Source: Hymenobacter pini (GTDB lineage: Bacteria; Bacteroidota; Bacteroidia; Cytophagales; Hymenobacteraceae). Taken from it: 64,000 nt of DNA. The notes beneath the pieces were generated by a model. The model did not search any database and was not told the DNA's origin. It saw nothing but the letters and a program-made list of their open reading frames with translations. The stretch spans positions 62,001-126,000 of the forward strand of contig NZ_JAIZZH010000006.1 in assembly GCF_020421205.1 (NCBI RefSeq), given 5' to 3'. The stretch's first letter is position 1; every line of letters starts with the position of its first letter. Positions 25,144 to 33,647 of the stretch are shown here, in pieces. The translations under genes and the position numbers were made by a program.

Positions 25144-27078
25144 ATGAAAACCCTCCTGTATTGCACGCTGGCAGCCGCTTGGCTGGCAGCCCCGGCCGCT
25201 CGGGCGCAACAAGCCAACGCCCTCTACCAGGTAGCGGACCCGGCCCAGACCAAAAACACCGTTACGGGCCGCGTAACCGACAGAAGCACGGGCAAAGGAA
25301 TCCCCGGCGTTACGGTACTGGTGAAGGGTACCCGCGTGGGCGTAAGTACGGAACCCGATGGTGCCTACACCCTCACGTTACCCGCCGGATCTACCACGCT
25401 TGTTTTCAGCTCCGTCGGCTATGTTACACAGGAGGTGAAACTCACCGGCCAAACGGTTGTCAACGTAGCCTTGGCTACCGACCAAAGAGCGTTGAGCGAA
25501 GTAGTAGTGACGGGGGGGCTGGCAGGGAAAGTGTCTGGTATAAGCGTGCGAGGAAAGCGTCGGAATGAAAGAGCCGCACCTTCCAGCGCTGGCTATTTAT
25601 CGGGGGTATCCACTGCTCCTTACTATCAGAACAATCCTGCTCCGGCTGCCGGCGAAACCTACGCCCACGTGCAGGAAAGCGGGTTTCAGCGAGTTGCCAA
25701 AGAGCCACTCAGCACCTTCAGTATTGACGTGGACGCGGCCAGCTACAGCAACGTGCGCCGCTTCCTGCAGCAGGGCCAGCTGCCGCCCGCTGATGCCGTG
25801 CGGGTGGAGGAAATGCTCAACTACTTCCAGTACGACTACCCCCAGCCCGCCGCCACGGCCCCCGAGCCCTTCCGCATCATCACCGAGCAGGCCCAGTGCC
25901 CCTGGAACCCCGAGCACCAACTGGTGCAGGTAGCCCTGCAGGCCCGCCAGGTAGCCACCGACAAACTGCCGCCCGCCAACCTTGTGTTTCTGGTGGATGT
26001 GTCGGGCTCGATGCAGGGTGAGGACCGGCTGGGACTGGTGCAGCAAAGCCTGCGCCTGCTCACTAAGCAGCTGCGGCCCCAGGACCGGGTGGCGCTGGTG
26101 GTGTACGCCGGGGCCGCCGGCACGGTACTGCCCCCCACGGCCGGTACCGAGCGGGCCACCATTCTGCAGGCCATTGACAACCTGGCGGCGGGCGGCTCCA
26201 CGGCCGGGGGCGCGGGCCTGCGCCTGGCCTATCAGGTGGCCCGGCAGCACTTCAACAAGGAAGGCAACAACCGCGTGCTACTCTGCACTGATGGCGACTT
26301 CAACGTGGGCGAGCAGAGCGACGACGCTATGGAGCACCTCATTGAGCAGGAGCGGGAAAGCGGCGTGTTTCTGACGGTGCTGGGCGTGGGCCAAGGCAAT
26401 TACCAGGACAAGAAGATGGAGCTGCTGGCCGATAAGGGCAATGGCAACTACGCCTACCTCGACAACCTCGACGAGGCCCGGCGGGTGCTGGTGCAGCAGT
26501 TCGGCGGCACCCTGTTCACCCTGGCCAAGGATGTGAAGCTGCAGGTGGAGTTCAACCCCAGCCGGGTGCGCGAGTACCGCTTGGTAGGCTACGAAAACCG
26601 CCTGCTGGCCGCCGAGGACTTCAACAACGACCGGAAAGACGCCGGCGAACTGGGCTCCGGGCACACCGTTACGGCCCTCTACGAGGTAGTGCCTGTGGGT
26701 GCCCCCGGTGCAGTGGACCCGCTCAAGTACCAAACCAACCAGCCTGCTACGCCGGCCCCAGCCTCAGCCGAGCTGCTCACCGTGAAGCTGCGCTACAAAG
26801 AACCCCAGGGCCTCACGAGCCGCAAGCTGGAAGTACCGCTCACCGGCGCCGCCCGGCCCATTCAGGAAGCCAGCGAGAACCTGCGCTTTGCGGCGGCGGT
26901 GACTCAGTTTGGCATGCTGCTCCGTCAGAGCGATTACCGCGGCACGGCTACCTACGAAACTACCACCCGCCTGGCCGACGGGGCCCGCCGCTTCGACCCC
27001 GACGGCTACCGGGCCGAGCTGGTGCGGCTGGTGAAACTGGCCGAAGGACTACGCCCCGAGGCGTACGGAGCGAGATAG
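25144..27078 (+). CDS. VWA-domain protein with N-terminal CarboxypepD_reg domain (YfbK-like)
   Basis: A 644-residue secreted protein from ATG 25144, with signal peptide MKTLLYCTLAAAWLAAPAARA. Residues about 37-120 are a CarboxypepD_reg sandwich (GRVTDRSTGKGIPGVTVLVKG ... LSEVVVTGG), like the N-terminus of SusC/RagA receptors. Then come the YfbK-type N-terminal domain (STFSIDVDAASYSNVRRFL, MLNYFQYDYP) and a von Willebrand A domain with MIDAS motif DVSGSMQG near residue 285, followed by the C-terminal DUF3520-like part (YRGTATYETTTRLADGARR). VWA domains bind metal and partner proteins. It is divergent from the sigma/anti-sigma pair, whose anti-sigma protein carries the same kind of CarboxypepD_reg domain. 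Confidence 0.87.
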   Translation: MKTLLYCTLAAAWLAAPAARAQQANALYQVADPAQTKNTVTGRVTDRSTGKGIPGVTVLVKGTRVGVSTEPDGAYTLTLPAGSTTLVFSSVGYVTQEVKLTGQTVVNVALATDQRALSEVVVTGGLAGKVSGISVRGKRRNERAAPSSAGYLSGVSTAPYYQNNPAPAAGETYAHVQESGFQRVAKEPLSTFSIDVDAASYSNVRRFLQQGQLPPADAVRVEEMLNYFQYDYPQPAATAPEPFRIITEQAQCPWNPEHQLVQVALQARQVATDKLPPANLVFLVDVSGSMQGEDRLGLVQQSLRLLTKQLRPQDRVALVVYAGAAGTVLPPTAGTERATILQAIDNLAAGGSTAGGAGLRLAYQVARQHFNKEGNNRVLLCTDGDFNVGEQSDDAMEHLIEQERESGVFLTVLGVGQGNYQDKKMELLADKGNGNYAYLDNLDEARRVLVQQFGGTLFTLAKDVKLQVEFNPSRVREYRLVGYENRLLAAEDFNNDRKDAGELGSGHTVTALYEVVPVGAPGAVDPLKYQTNQPATPAPASAELLTVKLRYKEPQGLTSRKLEVPLTGAARPIQEASENLRFAAAVTQFGMLLRQSDYRGTATYETTTRLADGARRFDPDGYRAELVRLVKLAEGLRPEAYGAR

Positions 27079-27460
27079 AAAATAAATAGTTGAAAAAATA
27101 ACTGTCAGATTTTCAAAACGATGCAACTACAACAGGGCATTCAGTACTCCTGACTTCGCCCGCTCCCCACACTAGCCGATAGTTCCGGGCGTTTCGGCTT
27201 CGATTTCACATGTACCGAAGGCGGTCCACCTTCACTCACAAGGCGGCGGGCGGCAGGGGTTGCAGACTCTGCCGCCGGCCCACGCCGCCGGGCCGCCTTC
27301 GGTTTTATTATCCTGATTTGGGTGTCATATCCTCCCACTTCTGCATCCTATGTGTAGCAAAACGGCCTCGCTGGCTAGCAGCGGGGCCGTTTATCGTTTC
27401 CGGGAGAAACAGACCGTCATTCCTCGACTTTGCTCGGAATGACGGTCAACAACAACCCCT
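27079..27460. other. intergenic region with nested GC-rich hairpins and a REP-like palindrome
   Basis: No gene is seen in these 382 bases. ACCGAAGGCGG (27216-27226) pairs with CCGCCTTCGGT (27293-27303), followed by TTTA, and encloses a nested GGCGGC/GCCGCC structure: an 88-base structured element that may end the VWA transcript. A second hairpin, AAACGGCCTCGCT/AGCGGGGCCGTTT with one mismatch, is at 27360-27392. CCGTCATTCC/GGAATGACGG at 27414-27445 is a short member of the REP-like family. Confidence 0.55.
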
Positions 27461-28240
27461 CTAGAACGAGTAGTTCACCGAGGCTTTAATCACGCGGTTG
27501 TAGGCGTTGAAGTTGTTGTTTTTGTCCAGCGACGACAGACCGTAGTCATAGCCGGCGCTCAGGCCCAGGCCATTCTGGAACTGGTAGCCCAGGCCGCCCA
27601 CTACCCCGAAATCAACCTGGCGGAACTGATTTTTGATGTCGAAGTTGGTGTTGATGGCGTTGAACCCAAGCGCCCCGGCCTGCACGCGGGCCTTACCCGA
27701 CAGCAGCACCGACGCCTGTGGACCCGCGTAGATGTAGAAACCATCCGTCAGGTACGCCTTGGCCAGCAGCGGAATATCCAAGTAAGCCAGGCGGCCGGTG
27801 GCCGTTATTTTAGCATTCAGGAAATCAAACTGCTCCAGCGGAATACGGCCCGTGAGAATGGTACCCTTCTCAGAGTAGCCGATGCCGGGCTCAATAGCAA
27901 AGCGCGGGCCCAGGGGCAACGTAACGTACAGACCGGCATAGAAACCGGGCTTCATTTGCTTGGTTACGGCACCGTTGGTGTACTCGGCCAGGTCCATCAC
28001 GCTGTTCACGGCATCCCCCGAGAAGTCGGAGACGTTGACGCCGGCCCGCACTCCAAATTTCACTCCGTCAGTGGCCGTGGAGGAAGAGTAAGAAGGGGTA
28101 GAACGCACCGAGCGGGCCTGAGCCGGACCGGTGTATTTGGGTACGCGGTGCGTTACCACCTGGGCCTCAGCAGCCGACGTAAAAACCGAAAACAATAGAG
28201 TAGCAGCGGCCAGGCGGCCGAAAAGTCGCTTCGTATTCAT
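27461..28240 (-). CDS. outer-membrane beta-barrel protein, PorT-like
   Basis: A 259-residue protein with a signal peptide (residues 1-26, ending SAAEAQ) and a PorT/OmpX-type barrel: KFGVRAGVNVSDFSGDAV, FYAGLYVTLPLGPRFAIEPGIGYSEKG, and final strands LGLSAGYDYGLSSLDKN and VIKASVNYSF ending in phenylalanine. In Bacteroidota, such porin family proteins sit in the outer membrane; the cargo or role is unknown. An inverted repeat at 28370-28400, upstream of its start, may be an operator. Confidence 0.8.
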   Translation of the reverse strand: MNTKRLFGRLAAATLLFSVFTSAAEAQVVTHRVPKYTGPAQARSVRSTPSYSSSTATDGVKFGVRAGVNVSDFSGDAVNSVMDLAEYTNGAVTKQMKPGFYAGLYVTLPLGPRFAIEPGIGYSEKGTILTGRIPLEQFDFLNAKITATGRLAYLDIPLLAKAYLTDGFYIYAGPQASVLLSGKARVQAGALGFNAINTNFDIKNQFRQVDFGVVGGLGYQFQNGLGLSAGYDYGLSSLDKNNNFNAYNRVIKASVNYSF

Positions 28241-28369
28241 GGCAGGAAAGGTGTTGGAAGGAAGAACCGGCCGCCGCGTGTGCGCAGGGTGGGCAGCCAG
28301 CTGACGAGTAGTATTTCAAAACCGTGCCAACTTTTCCATCAGCCTCAACTTGCCCGGACCATAAACGTA

Positions 28370-28400
28370 GTTTGCCGCACGTGGAACACCGGCGGCAAAC
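28370..28400. promoter_or_regulatory. inverted repeat upstream of the porin gene, possible operator
   Basis: GTTTGCCGC (28370-28378) and GCGGCAAAC (28392-28400) are perfect inverted half-sites with 13 bases between them, 130 bases upstream of the porin ATG. There is no T-run. It could be a regulator-binding site or part of the end of the fasciclin transcript. Confidence 0.35.
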
Positions 28401-28463
28401 AGATTAACACCTAATTGCATTTTCACATAATAAACTCACAAATAATAAGTTGCAAAGTGGTGA

Positions 28464-29516
28464 CTACGACTTGATAGCTCCGTTCAGTAGGTGCATGACT
28501 CCGTTGGAAGCCTGGCGGTCAATCTGCAGAAGCGGTATTTGCTGGGCCTCTACCCCGGCGTAAAACATAGTGCACACTTGGAAGCTGTAGCGTGGTGTGA
28601 GGCTGGTATCCGGCAAATCATGGCTGCCGGTGAACCTGAGTAGGTCAGAAGATAGGGTGGTGGGAGATTTCTCCATGCCCAGAAGGACATTGGACGTTAG
28701 GTGTTGGGGAATGATGTGCAGGCGCAGAGTGATAAGCAAATCTTCATCGGGCACGGCGCTCAGGCTGGTCCAGGCGGCATTTTGGCTCTGCCAGCGGGCC
28801 AGCAGGCCGGCATCGGAGGGCAGTAATAAGGTGTAGTCGGTTTGGGGAGAGGTTAGCTCGGCCAGCAGGCTTGCCGCCGCCGGGCGCTGCAGAGCCTGCC
28901 ATAACAGGGTGTGCTGGCTATCGGTCTGTTGGGAGTAACCCTGAATAAGTGCAGCCAGCGACTGGGTACCGGGCAGCAGCACGCGCCGCAATGGGTGCAC
29001 GGTACCTTCGGCCAGCGGGGTGCCAACGGCGGACGTAACTCCACCCAAAATGCCGTTGATGCTAACGAAATCGTTGTGGCGGGCTACCTGCAGCTCGCGG
29101 CGGGCGGCGCTGGGAGCGGCCAGCAGCGTGGTAAACTGGGCCCGGCTAAACGTGCTCAAGCTGCTCAACTGCTGATTGGGAAGCAGGTGGTATTGCAATA
29201 CCTCGCGCAGTAGCTGCAGCTTACTGGCATCCGTGAGGGCATTGATGCGGTCAGCCGTGGAGAAGTCGTCGTACGAGGTGCTCAGTTGGGCAAAGGCATC
29301 ATTAGTAGGAGCCAGTACGGTAAAGGATTCGCCAGGCTTGAGCTCCTGCAGGAGCCCGGTTTTGCGCAGCCCGGCATAAAAGGTGCTGTACTGCGGATCG
29401 TCGGCGAGGTGCTTTTCCAGTTGCGTGACCGGCACCTCGGGCTCGGCGTCGTGCTGGCAGCTCATCAGGCCCAACAGGCCAGTCAGGAATACGAGGAGGA
29501 TACGAAGCATTTTCAT
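28464..29516 (-). CDS. lipoprotein with two fasciclin (FAS1) domains
   Basis: A 350-residue protein from ATG 29514-29516 (MKMLRILLVFLTGLLGLMSC), with a lipobox cysteine near residue 21. The first FAS1 domain (about 35-170) has STFYAGLRKTGLLQEL, SFTVLAPTNDAFAQL, LREVLQYHLLP and INGILGG. The second (about 190-345) has LLLPSDAGLL, ITLRLHIIPQ and ends NGVMHLLNGAIK. FAS1 domains mediate adhesion. A longer upstream frame is not supported by any motif. It is on the same strand as the gene at 29551 with a 34-base gap and may share its transcript. Confidence 0.85.
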   Translation of the reverse strand: MKMLRILLVFLTGLLGLMSCQHDAEPEVPVTQLEKHLADDPQYSTFYAGLRKTGLLQELKPGESFTVLAPTNDAFAQLSTSYDDFSTADRINALTDASKLQLLREVLQYHLLPNQQLSSLSTFSRAQFTTLLAAPSAARRELQVARHNDFVSINGILGGVTSAVGTPLAEGTVHPLRRVLLPGTQSLAALIQGYSQQTDSQHTLLWQALQRPAAASLLAELTSPQTDYTLLLPSDAGLLARWQSQNAAWTSLSAVPDEDLLITLRLHIIPQHLTSNVLLGMEKSPTTLSSDLLRFTGSHDLPDTSLTPRYSFQVCTMFYAGVEAQQIPLLQIDRQASNGVMHLLNGAIKS

Positions 29517-29550
29517 AGAAGTAGCGGGTAGAAATGACACAAGATGTGAG

Positions 29551-29910
29551 TTAGTGCACGTGTAAGCTGGTACTGATGAGTCCGGATGCTGAGCGAAGCT
29601 GAATTTGATAATGGCCGGCGGGCCACTGGCGGGCATCGAGGGTGAGGTAGGCAGTGGCGGGGGCTACTAGTTGGGCGGGCTGCATCGGGCGGTTTTGCGC
29701 GTCTAGTACGCTTACCTGTAAGGCCCCGTGCCGGGTGGGTAGCCGCACTTGGTAACAACCTTTAAGAGTAGCATCGGGGGCTACCGCCAAGCCGGCCCGC
29801 AAATCGGTGGTGGCTTGGCCCGGCTCCGGCCAGCTGCCTGTAGTCAGCCATTGCACCGGGCGCAGCAACAATTGCAGACTGACAACCAAGAGCAGAAGTA
29901 GCATTTTCAT
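29551..29910 (-). CDS. small secreted protein with T9SS-sorting-like fold
   Basis: A 119-residue protein from ATG 29908-29910 with a leucine-rich signal segment (MKMLLLLLVVSLQLLL). The remainder ends in YLTLDARQWPAGHYQIQLRSASGLISTSLHV, very like the final strands of a type A C-terminal sorting domain (WPAGxYxxxL). It resembles the small protein at 7436-7822 in plan but not in detail. It is divergent from the histidine kinase gene at 30063 and lies just upstream of the fasciclin gene. Confidence 0.5.
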   Translation of the reverse strand: MKMLLLLLVVSLQLLLRPVQWLTTGSWPEPGQATTDLRAGLAVAPDATLKGCYQVRLPTRHGALQVSVLDAQNRPMQPAQLVAPATAYLTLDARQWPAGHYQIQLRSASGLISTSLHVH

Positions 29911-30062
29911 AGCGCAGAAAAACGTGGGGCAGTGAAGGCGGAGGAACTGTTGCAAAGGTGGGCTACACGGGCCCCTCATGGCTTCACCAGAAAGTGGTAA
30001 TCTGGACTACCAGAAAACCAGTATTTTTTTCTGAGCCACCCGCTTTTCTGAAAAAGCCGAGC

Positions 30063-32117
30063 ATGTTTGCAACCGTTATGCTGTTGCTGTCGTCTGGTTT
30101 TCGGGGGGTGCAGGTAGTAGTGGTATGGGCGCTGCTCATGTTGCTGCTGCCTCAGTCGGCCCATGCCCAACGCGGCATCGACAGCCTGCAACGCGCCCTG
30201 CGTACTACCCCCGCCGATACTGAGCAGGTAAAAACGGCGCTACGACTCTCAGCCGCGCTGACCGCCACCGACACCGCCCAGGCCCGGCAAGCAGCCGCCC
30301 AGGCTTTGCGCCAAAGCCAACGCCTGGGCTACACTTACGGTCAGGCCCATAGCTGGCTGCAGCTCAGCGCGCTGCATCTTGTTGGTCATCGTTACAACTT
30401 GGCCCGGCAGGCCGCAGAGCGGGCCTGGCAACTAGCCGAGCCGCTGCTGCGTCAGCAGCCTGGCAGTGTACGGCTACGGCGGCTGCTGGCCAGTATTGCC
30501 AACAACCTCGGCAGCGCCGCCGACCAGCAGGGGCAGCTGGCTGCGGCTACGCGCTACTATCTGCAGGCGGCGGGTTATCTGGAAAATACTTCCGAAACGG
30601 CCGTGCTGCTGACGGTGTATGCCAACCTGGGCCGCACCTTTCAGCTACTGCGCCAGCCTGAGCAGGCTACCCGCTACTGGCGGCGGGCGGTAGTAACCGG
30701 CGGCCCCAGCCCCCGGCCCGAGCTGCTGCCCGCTTACCTGCAGCTGGCCGCCTGGCACCTCCAGCAACAGCAGCCCGACAGCGCGTATTCCTTCCTGCAA
30801 TTGGCTGGCCCACTGCAGCCCGCCACCAGCCTGTACGCGGGCGAGTATTACGGCACACTGGGTCAGTATTACCTGTTTCGGCAGCAGCCCGAGCGGGCGT
30901 ACCCGGCGCTGCAACGGGCGGCTACCTATGCCGCCCGCAAAGGCGACCCTGCTTACCAAGCCCGCTTGCTCTTCAACCTGGGGCAGTTGGAGGCGCAACT
31001 GGGCAACACCGGCCGGGCTCTGGAGCTGCTGCGCAACAGTCTGCAGTTGCTTCATCCTTTGCATGATACCGACCAGGAGGCCGCCGTGCTGACGGCGCTG
31101 GGCCGCATAGCTGAAAGCACCGGACAATACCAAACGGCCCTGCGCTACTACCGCCATAGCCAGCACCTGCGCGACTCCCTGGCGGCGGCCACCGTGCGCC
31201 AGCAGGTAAATCAGCTGGAAACCCGATACCGTACCCGGCAGCAGGCCCAACAGCTGCAACAGCTCCGGCAGCAACAACAGGCCCAACAGTTGGCGTTACG
31301 CCAGCAGCAGCGCCTCAACACGCTATACCTGCTATTGGCCGGAGTGTTGGGCGCGGCCGTGCTACTGGCGCTGGGGCTGCTGCGGCACCGGCGGCGGCTG
31401 GCCCGGCAGCAGCAGGAGCTGCAGCAGCAGCGGATTAGGCAGCTGGAGCAGGAGCAGGAATTACGCGCTGCCCAATCGGTGTTGCAGGGCCAGGAGGAAG
31501 AGCGCCGCCGCGTAGCCCGCGACCTGCACGACGGCCTGGGCGGCATGCTCTCCACCGTGAAGCTGTACCTGGGCACCCTGCGCACCCGCCACCCGCTGCC
31601 GGAGCCGGCTACTGAGTTGCTGGGGCAGTCGGTAGAGCACCTGGATAGCTCCATTAGTGAGCTGCGGCGCGTGGCCCGCAACCTGATGCCCGAGGCTCTG
31701 CTGGCGCTGGGGCTGGCCCAGGCCGTGCAGGATTTCTGCGATGCCCTGCGCCGCACCGGCCAGCTGCAGGTGGAGCTGCACCTGCACGGCCTCAGTGAGC
31801 GGCTGCCCCCCGCCCTCGAAACGGGCGTGTACCGCATTGCGCAGGAGCTGCTGAACAACGTGGTGAAGCACGCCCAGGCCCGGCACGTGCTGGTACAGCT
31901 CATGCGCCACGATGCCCTGCTGCACGTGGTAATAGAGGATGATGGCCGGGGCTTCGACCCAACGCTGGCCAGTACGGGGGTGGGCCTGCGCAGCCTGCAG
32001 GCCCGGGCTGAACAGCTGGGCGGGCAGCTTACCTTTGAATCTGAAACCGACCAGGGCACTACGGCTACCCTTACTCTGCCGGTACCCACCACCGGGGCCG
32101 CGCCGCTTTCTGCCTGA
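30063..32117 (+). CDS. TPR-containing sensor histidine kinase, NarX type
   Basis: A 684-residue sensor from ATG 30063. A signal sequence (ending PQSAHAQ) leads to a periplasmic domain of about seven TPR repeats (residues about 40-400), then a coiled coil rich in Gln, a membrane helix (LYLLLAGVLGAAVLLALGLL, about 420-440), a second coiled coil, a HisKA_3 dimerisation domain with phospho-acceptor histidine in RRRVARDLHDGLG, and a HATPase_c domain (YRIAQELLNNVVKHA, IEDDGRGFDP, GVGLRSLQARAEQLGG). It should autophosphorylate on histidine and pass phosphate to the response regulator 23 bases downstream. Confidence 0.9.
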   Translation: MFATVMLLLSSGFRGVQVVVVWALLMLLLPQSAHAQRGIDSLQRALRTTPADTEQVKTALRLSAALTATDTAQARQAAAQALRQSQRLGYTYGQAHSWLQLSALHLVGHRYNLARQAAERAWQLAEPLLRQQPGSVRLRRLLASIANNLGSAADQQGQLAAATRYYLQAAGYLENTSETAVLLTVYANLGRTFQLLRQPEQATRYWRRAVVTGGPSPRPELLPAYLQLAAWHLQQQQPDSAYSFLQLAGPLQPATSLYAGEYYGTLGQYYLFRQQPERAYPALQRAATYAARKGDPAYQARLLFNLGQLEAQLGNTGRALELLRNSLQLLHPLHDTDQEAAVLTALGRIAESTGQYQTALRYYRHSQHLRDSLAAATVRQQVNQLETRYRTRQQAQQLQQLRQQQQAQQLALRQQQRLNTLYLLLAGVLGAAVLLALGLLRHRRRLARQQQELQQQRIRQLEQEQELRAAQSVLQGQEEERRRVARDLHDGLGGMLSTVKLYLGTLRTRHPLPEPATELLGQSVEHLDSSISELRRVARNLMPEALLALGLAQAVQDFCDALRRTGQLQVELHLHGLSERLPPALETGVYRIAQELLNNVVKHAQARHVLVQLMRHDALLHVVIEDDGRGFDPTLASTGVGLRSLQARAEQLGGQLTFESETDQGTTATLTLPVPTTGAAPLSA

Positions 32118-32140
32118 TATCTTTCCGACTACTTTCCTGT

Positions 32141-32767
32141 ATGGCTGCTATTCGTGTATTGCTCGTTGATGACCACCGGATGGTGCTGGAAGGCCTGCGG
32201 CTTCTGCTGCAGCCTCTGCCCCACATTCAGGTGGTGGGCACCTGCGCCAGTGCCGCCGAAGCACTGGCCGCCGTGGCCGCCGAAGTGCCCGATGTAGTGC
32301 TGCTGGACCTAAACCTGCCCGACCAGCCCGGCAGCGCCGTGTGCCGCCAGCTTGCCAGCACCTACCCAAGCGTAAAGGTGCTGGTGCTCACCACCCTCAA
32401 CGAGAAAAGCATGGTGCAGCGACTAATGCAGGACGGAGCCGCCGGCTACGTCCTCAAAAATGCCTCCCCCGAGGAGCTGGCCGAAGCCATCAGCCGGGTG
32501 CACGCGGGCCGCAAGTACTTCAGCGACGAAGTGCAGGAGCTACTGTTGCAACCCTCGCCGCCCGCGCCCACACTACCACCGCTCACCCGCCGCGAAAAGG
32601 AAATCCTGCCCCTCATTGCCCAGGGCCTAACCAGCCAGGCCATTGCCGACCAGCTGTTCCTGAGCGCCCTCACCGTCGAAACTCACCGCCGCAACATTCT
32701 CGCAAAATTCGAAGTGAACAACACCGCCGCCCTCATCCGGCTGGCTGTGGAGCACGGGTTGTTGTAG
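32141..32767 (+). CDS. NarL/FixJ family response regulator
   Basis: A 208-residue regulator. The receiver domain spans 1-120, with acidic pair LVDDHRM at residues 8-9, phospho-accepting aspartate in VVLLDLNLPD (near 53), and lysine in GYVLKNASPEE. The LuxR-type helix-turn-helix is at about 145-205 (LTRREKEILPLIAQGLTSQAIADQLFLS, VETHRRNILAKFEVNNTAALI). It follows the TPR histidine kinase gene by 23 bases and is its cognate partner by context. Target genes are unknown; the secreted proteins encoded divergently are candidates. Confidence 0.93.
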   Translation: MAAIRVLLVDDHRMVLEGLRLLLQPLPHIQVVGTCASAAEALAAVAAEVPDVVLLDLNLPDQPGSAVCRQLASTYPSVKVLVLTTLNEKSMVQRLMQDGAAGYVLKNASPEELAEAISRVHAGRKYFSDEVQELLLQPSPPAPTLPPLTRREKEILPLIAQGLTSQAIADQLFLSALTVETHRRNILAKFEVNNTAALIRLAVEHGLL

Positions 32768-32792
32768 CGCTACAGCCACCTCATTGAAACGT

Positions 32793-32935
32793 CATGCAGA
32801 GCGCAGCCGAGAAATCTCGCGTGCTGATGTTGTGATGGTAATCTAACGAAGCGGTAGAGATGCTTCGACAAGCTCAGCATGACGGCTGGTTTGGCAACGT
32901 CAGTACGCGAGGTTCCTCAGCTTCGCTCGGAATGA
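32793..32935. repeat. cluster of three REP-like elements
   Basis: The left arm at 32793-32827 (GTCATGCAGAGCGCAGCCGA...) and the right arm at 32899-32935 are inverted copies of the family also found at 57573-57672. Between them, 32851-32885 is a different REP (reading GTCATGCTGAGCTTGTCGAA on the minus strand). The cluster fills the gap between the convergent response regulator and secreted protein genes. Confidence 0.75.
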
Positions 32936-32955
32936 TGTTCTGTTGGACAACTTGC

Positions 32956-33588
32956 TCAACGGCTGGCTGCCCGCTGGTTGTACTGGCGCACCACGGTTTC
33001 CAGCTCAGCCAGGCCGTAGCCGGGCTGCCGGGTTGCCACACGCTGGGCCAGCTCTTTGTCAGAAGCCAGGAAGCCGGCTACCTGGGTAGCAAATTTCTCG
33101 GGGTCGATGCGCAGGATGGTGCCATCGGCGCGGCGCAGGTACCACCGGGCACCGGTGGTTACGCTACCCGAGGCCGGCGCGCTCAACACCGGGGCCGAGC
33201 CCATAAAGCTAGCCACCGGCAGTGGCACTGTCTTCACCCGGTACACTTCTACCGGCCCCGACACCCGCAGGGCCGCCAGCTCCCCCAACTCGTTCTTGTC
33301 GGGCTGCATCAGCGCCGAGTAACGCCCGCCTACCCGCACCCAGCGGACGTTGGCGGCCGCTATCATCTTGGGTTTGAGGGTAGCAGCGGCGGGCAGGCTG
33401 GAGTAGTAGGGCACCAGCATCTCAAAACCAGCATCGGTGGTGGGCAGATAGGCCCGCACCACGGGGCCGCGCCGAGGCACCAGTGTGCCCCAGGCGTAGG
33501 TGTGGCCGCCGTAGCCGGGAGCCGTACCAGTGGTGTCGGGAGCCTGAGCCGGGCCGCTTAGCAATACGAGCAGGGTAGAAATCAGCAT
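32956..33588 (-). CDS. secreted protein of unknown function
   Basis: A 210-residue protein with a short signal peptide (MLISTLLVLLSGPAQA). The mature part has FEMLVPYYSSLPAAATLKPKM, VEVYRVKTVPLPVASF, ARWYLRRADGTILRIDPEKFATQVAGFLA and LETVVRQYNQ. It shows no metal or catalytic motif that I recognise. It is followed on the same strand by nothing until the response regulator, with which it is convergent, and it lies 59 bases downstream of the TPR protein gene at 33648, so the two may be co-transcribed. Confidence 0.55.
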   Translation of the reverse strand: MLISTLLVLLSGPAQAPDTTGTAPGYGGHTYAWGTLVPRRGPVVRAYLPTTDAGFEMLVPYYSSLPAAATLKPKMIAAANVRWVRVGGRYSALMQPDKNELGELAALRVSGPVEVYRVKTVPLPVASFMGSAPVLSAPASGSVTTGARWYLRRADGTILRIDPEKFATQVAGFLASDKELAQRVATRQPGYGLAELETVVRQYNQRAASR

Positions 33589-33647
33589 AGGAATAGGAAG
33601 AAAGGCGTAGGAAGCCTGCCGGGCAAAAACAGTGCTAAGCTGCTCCG

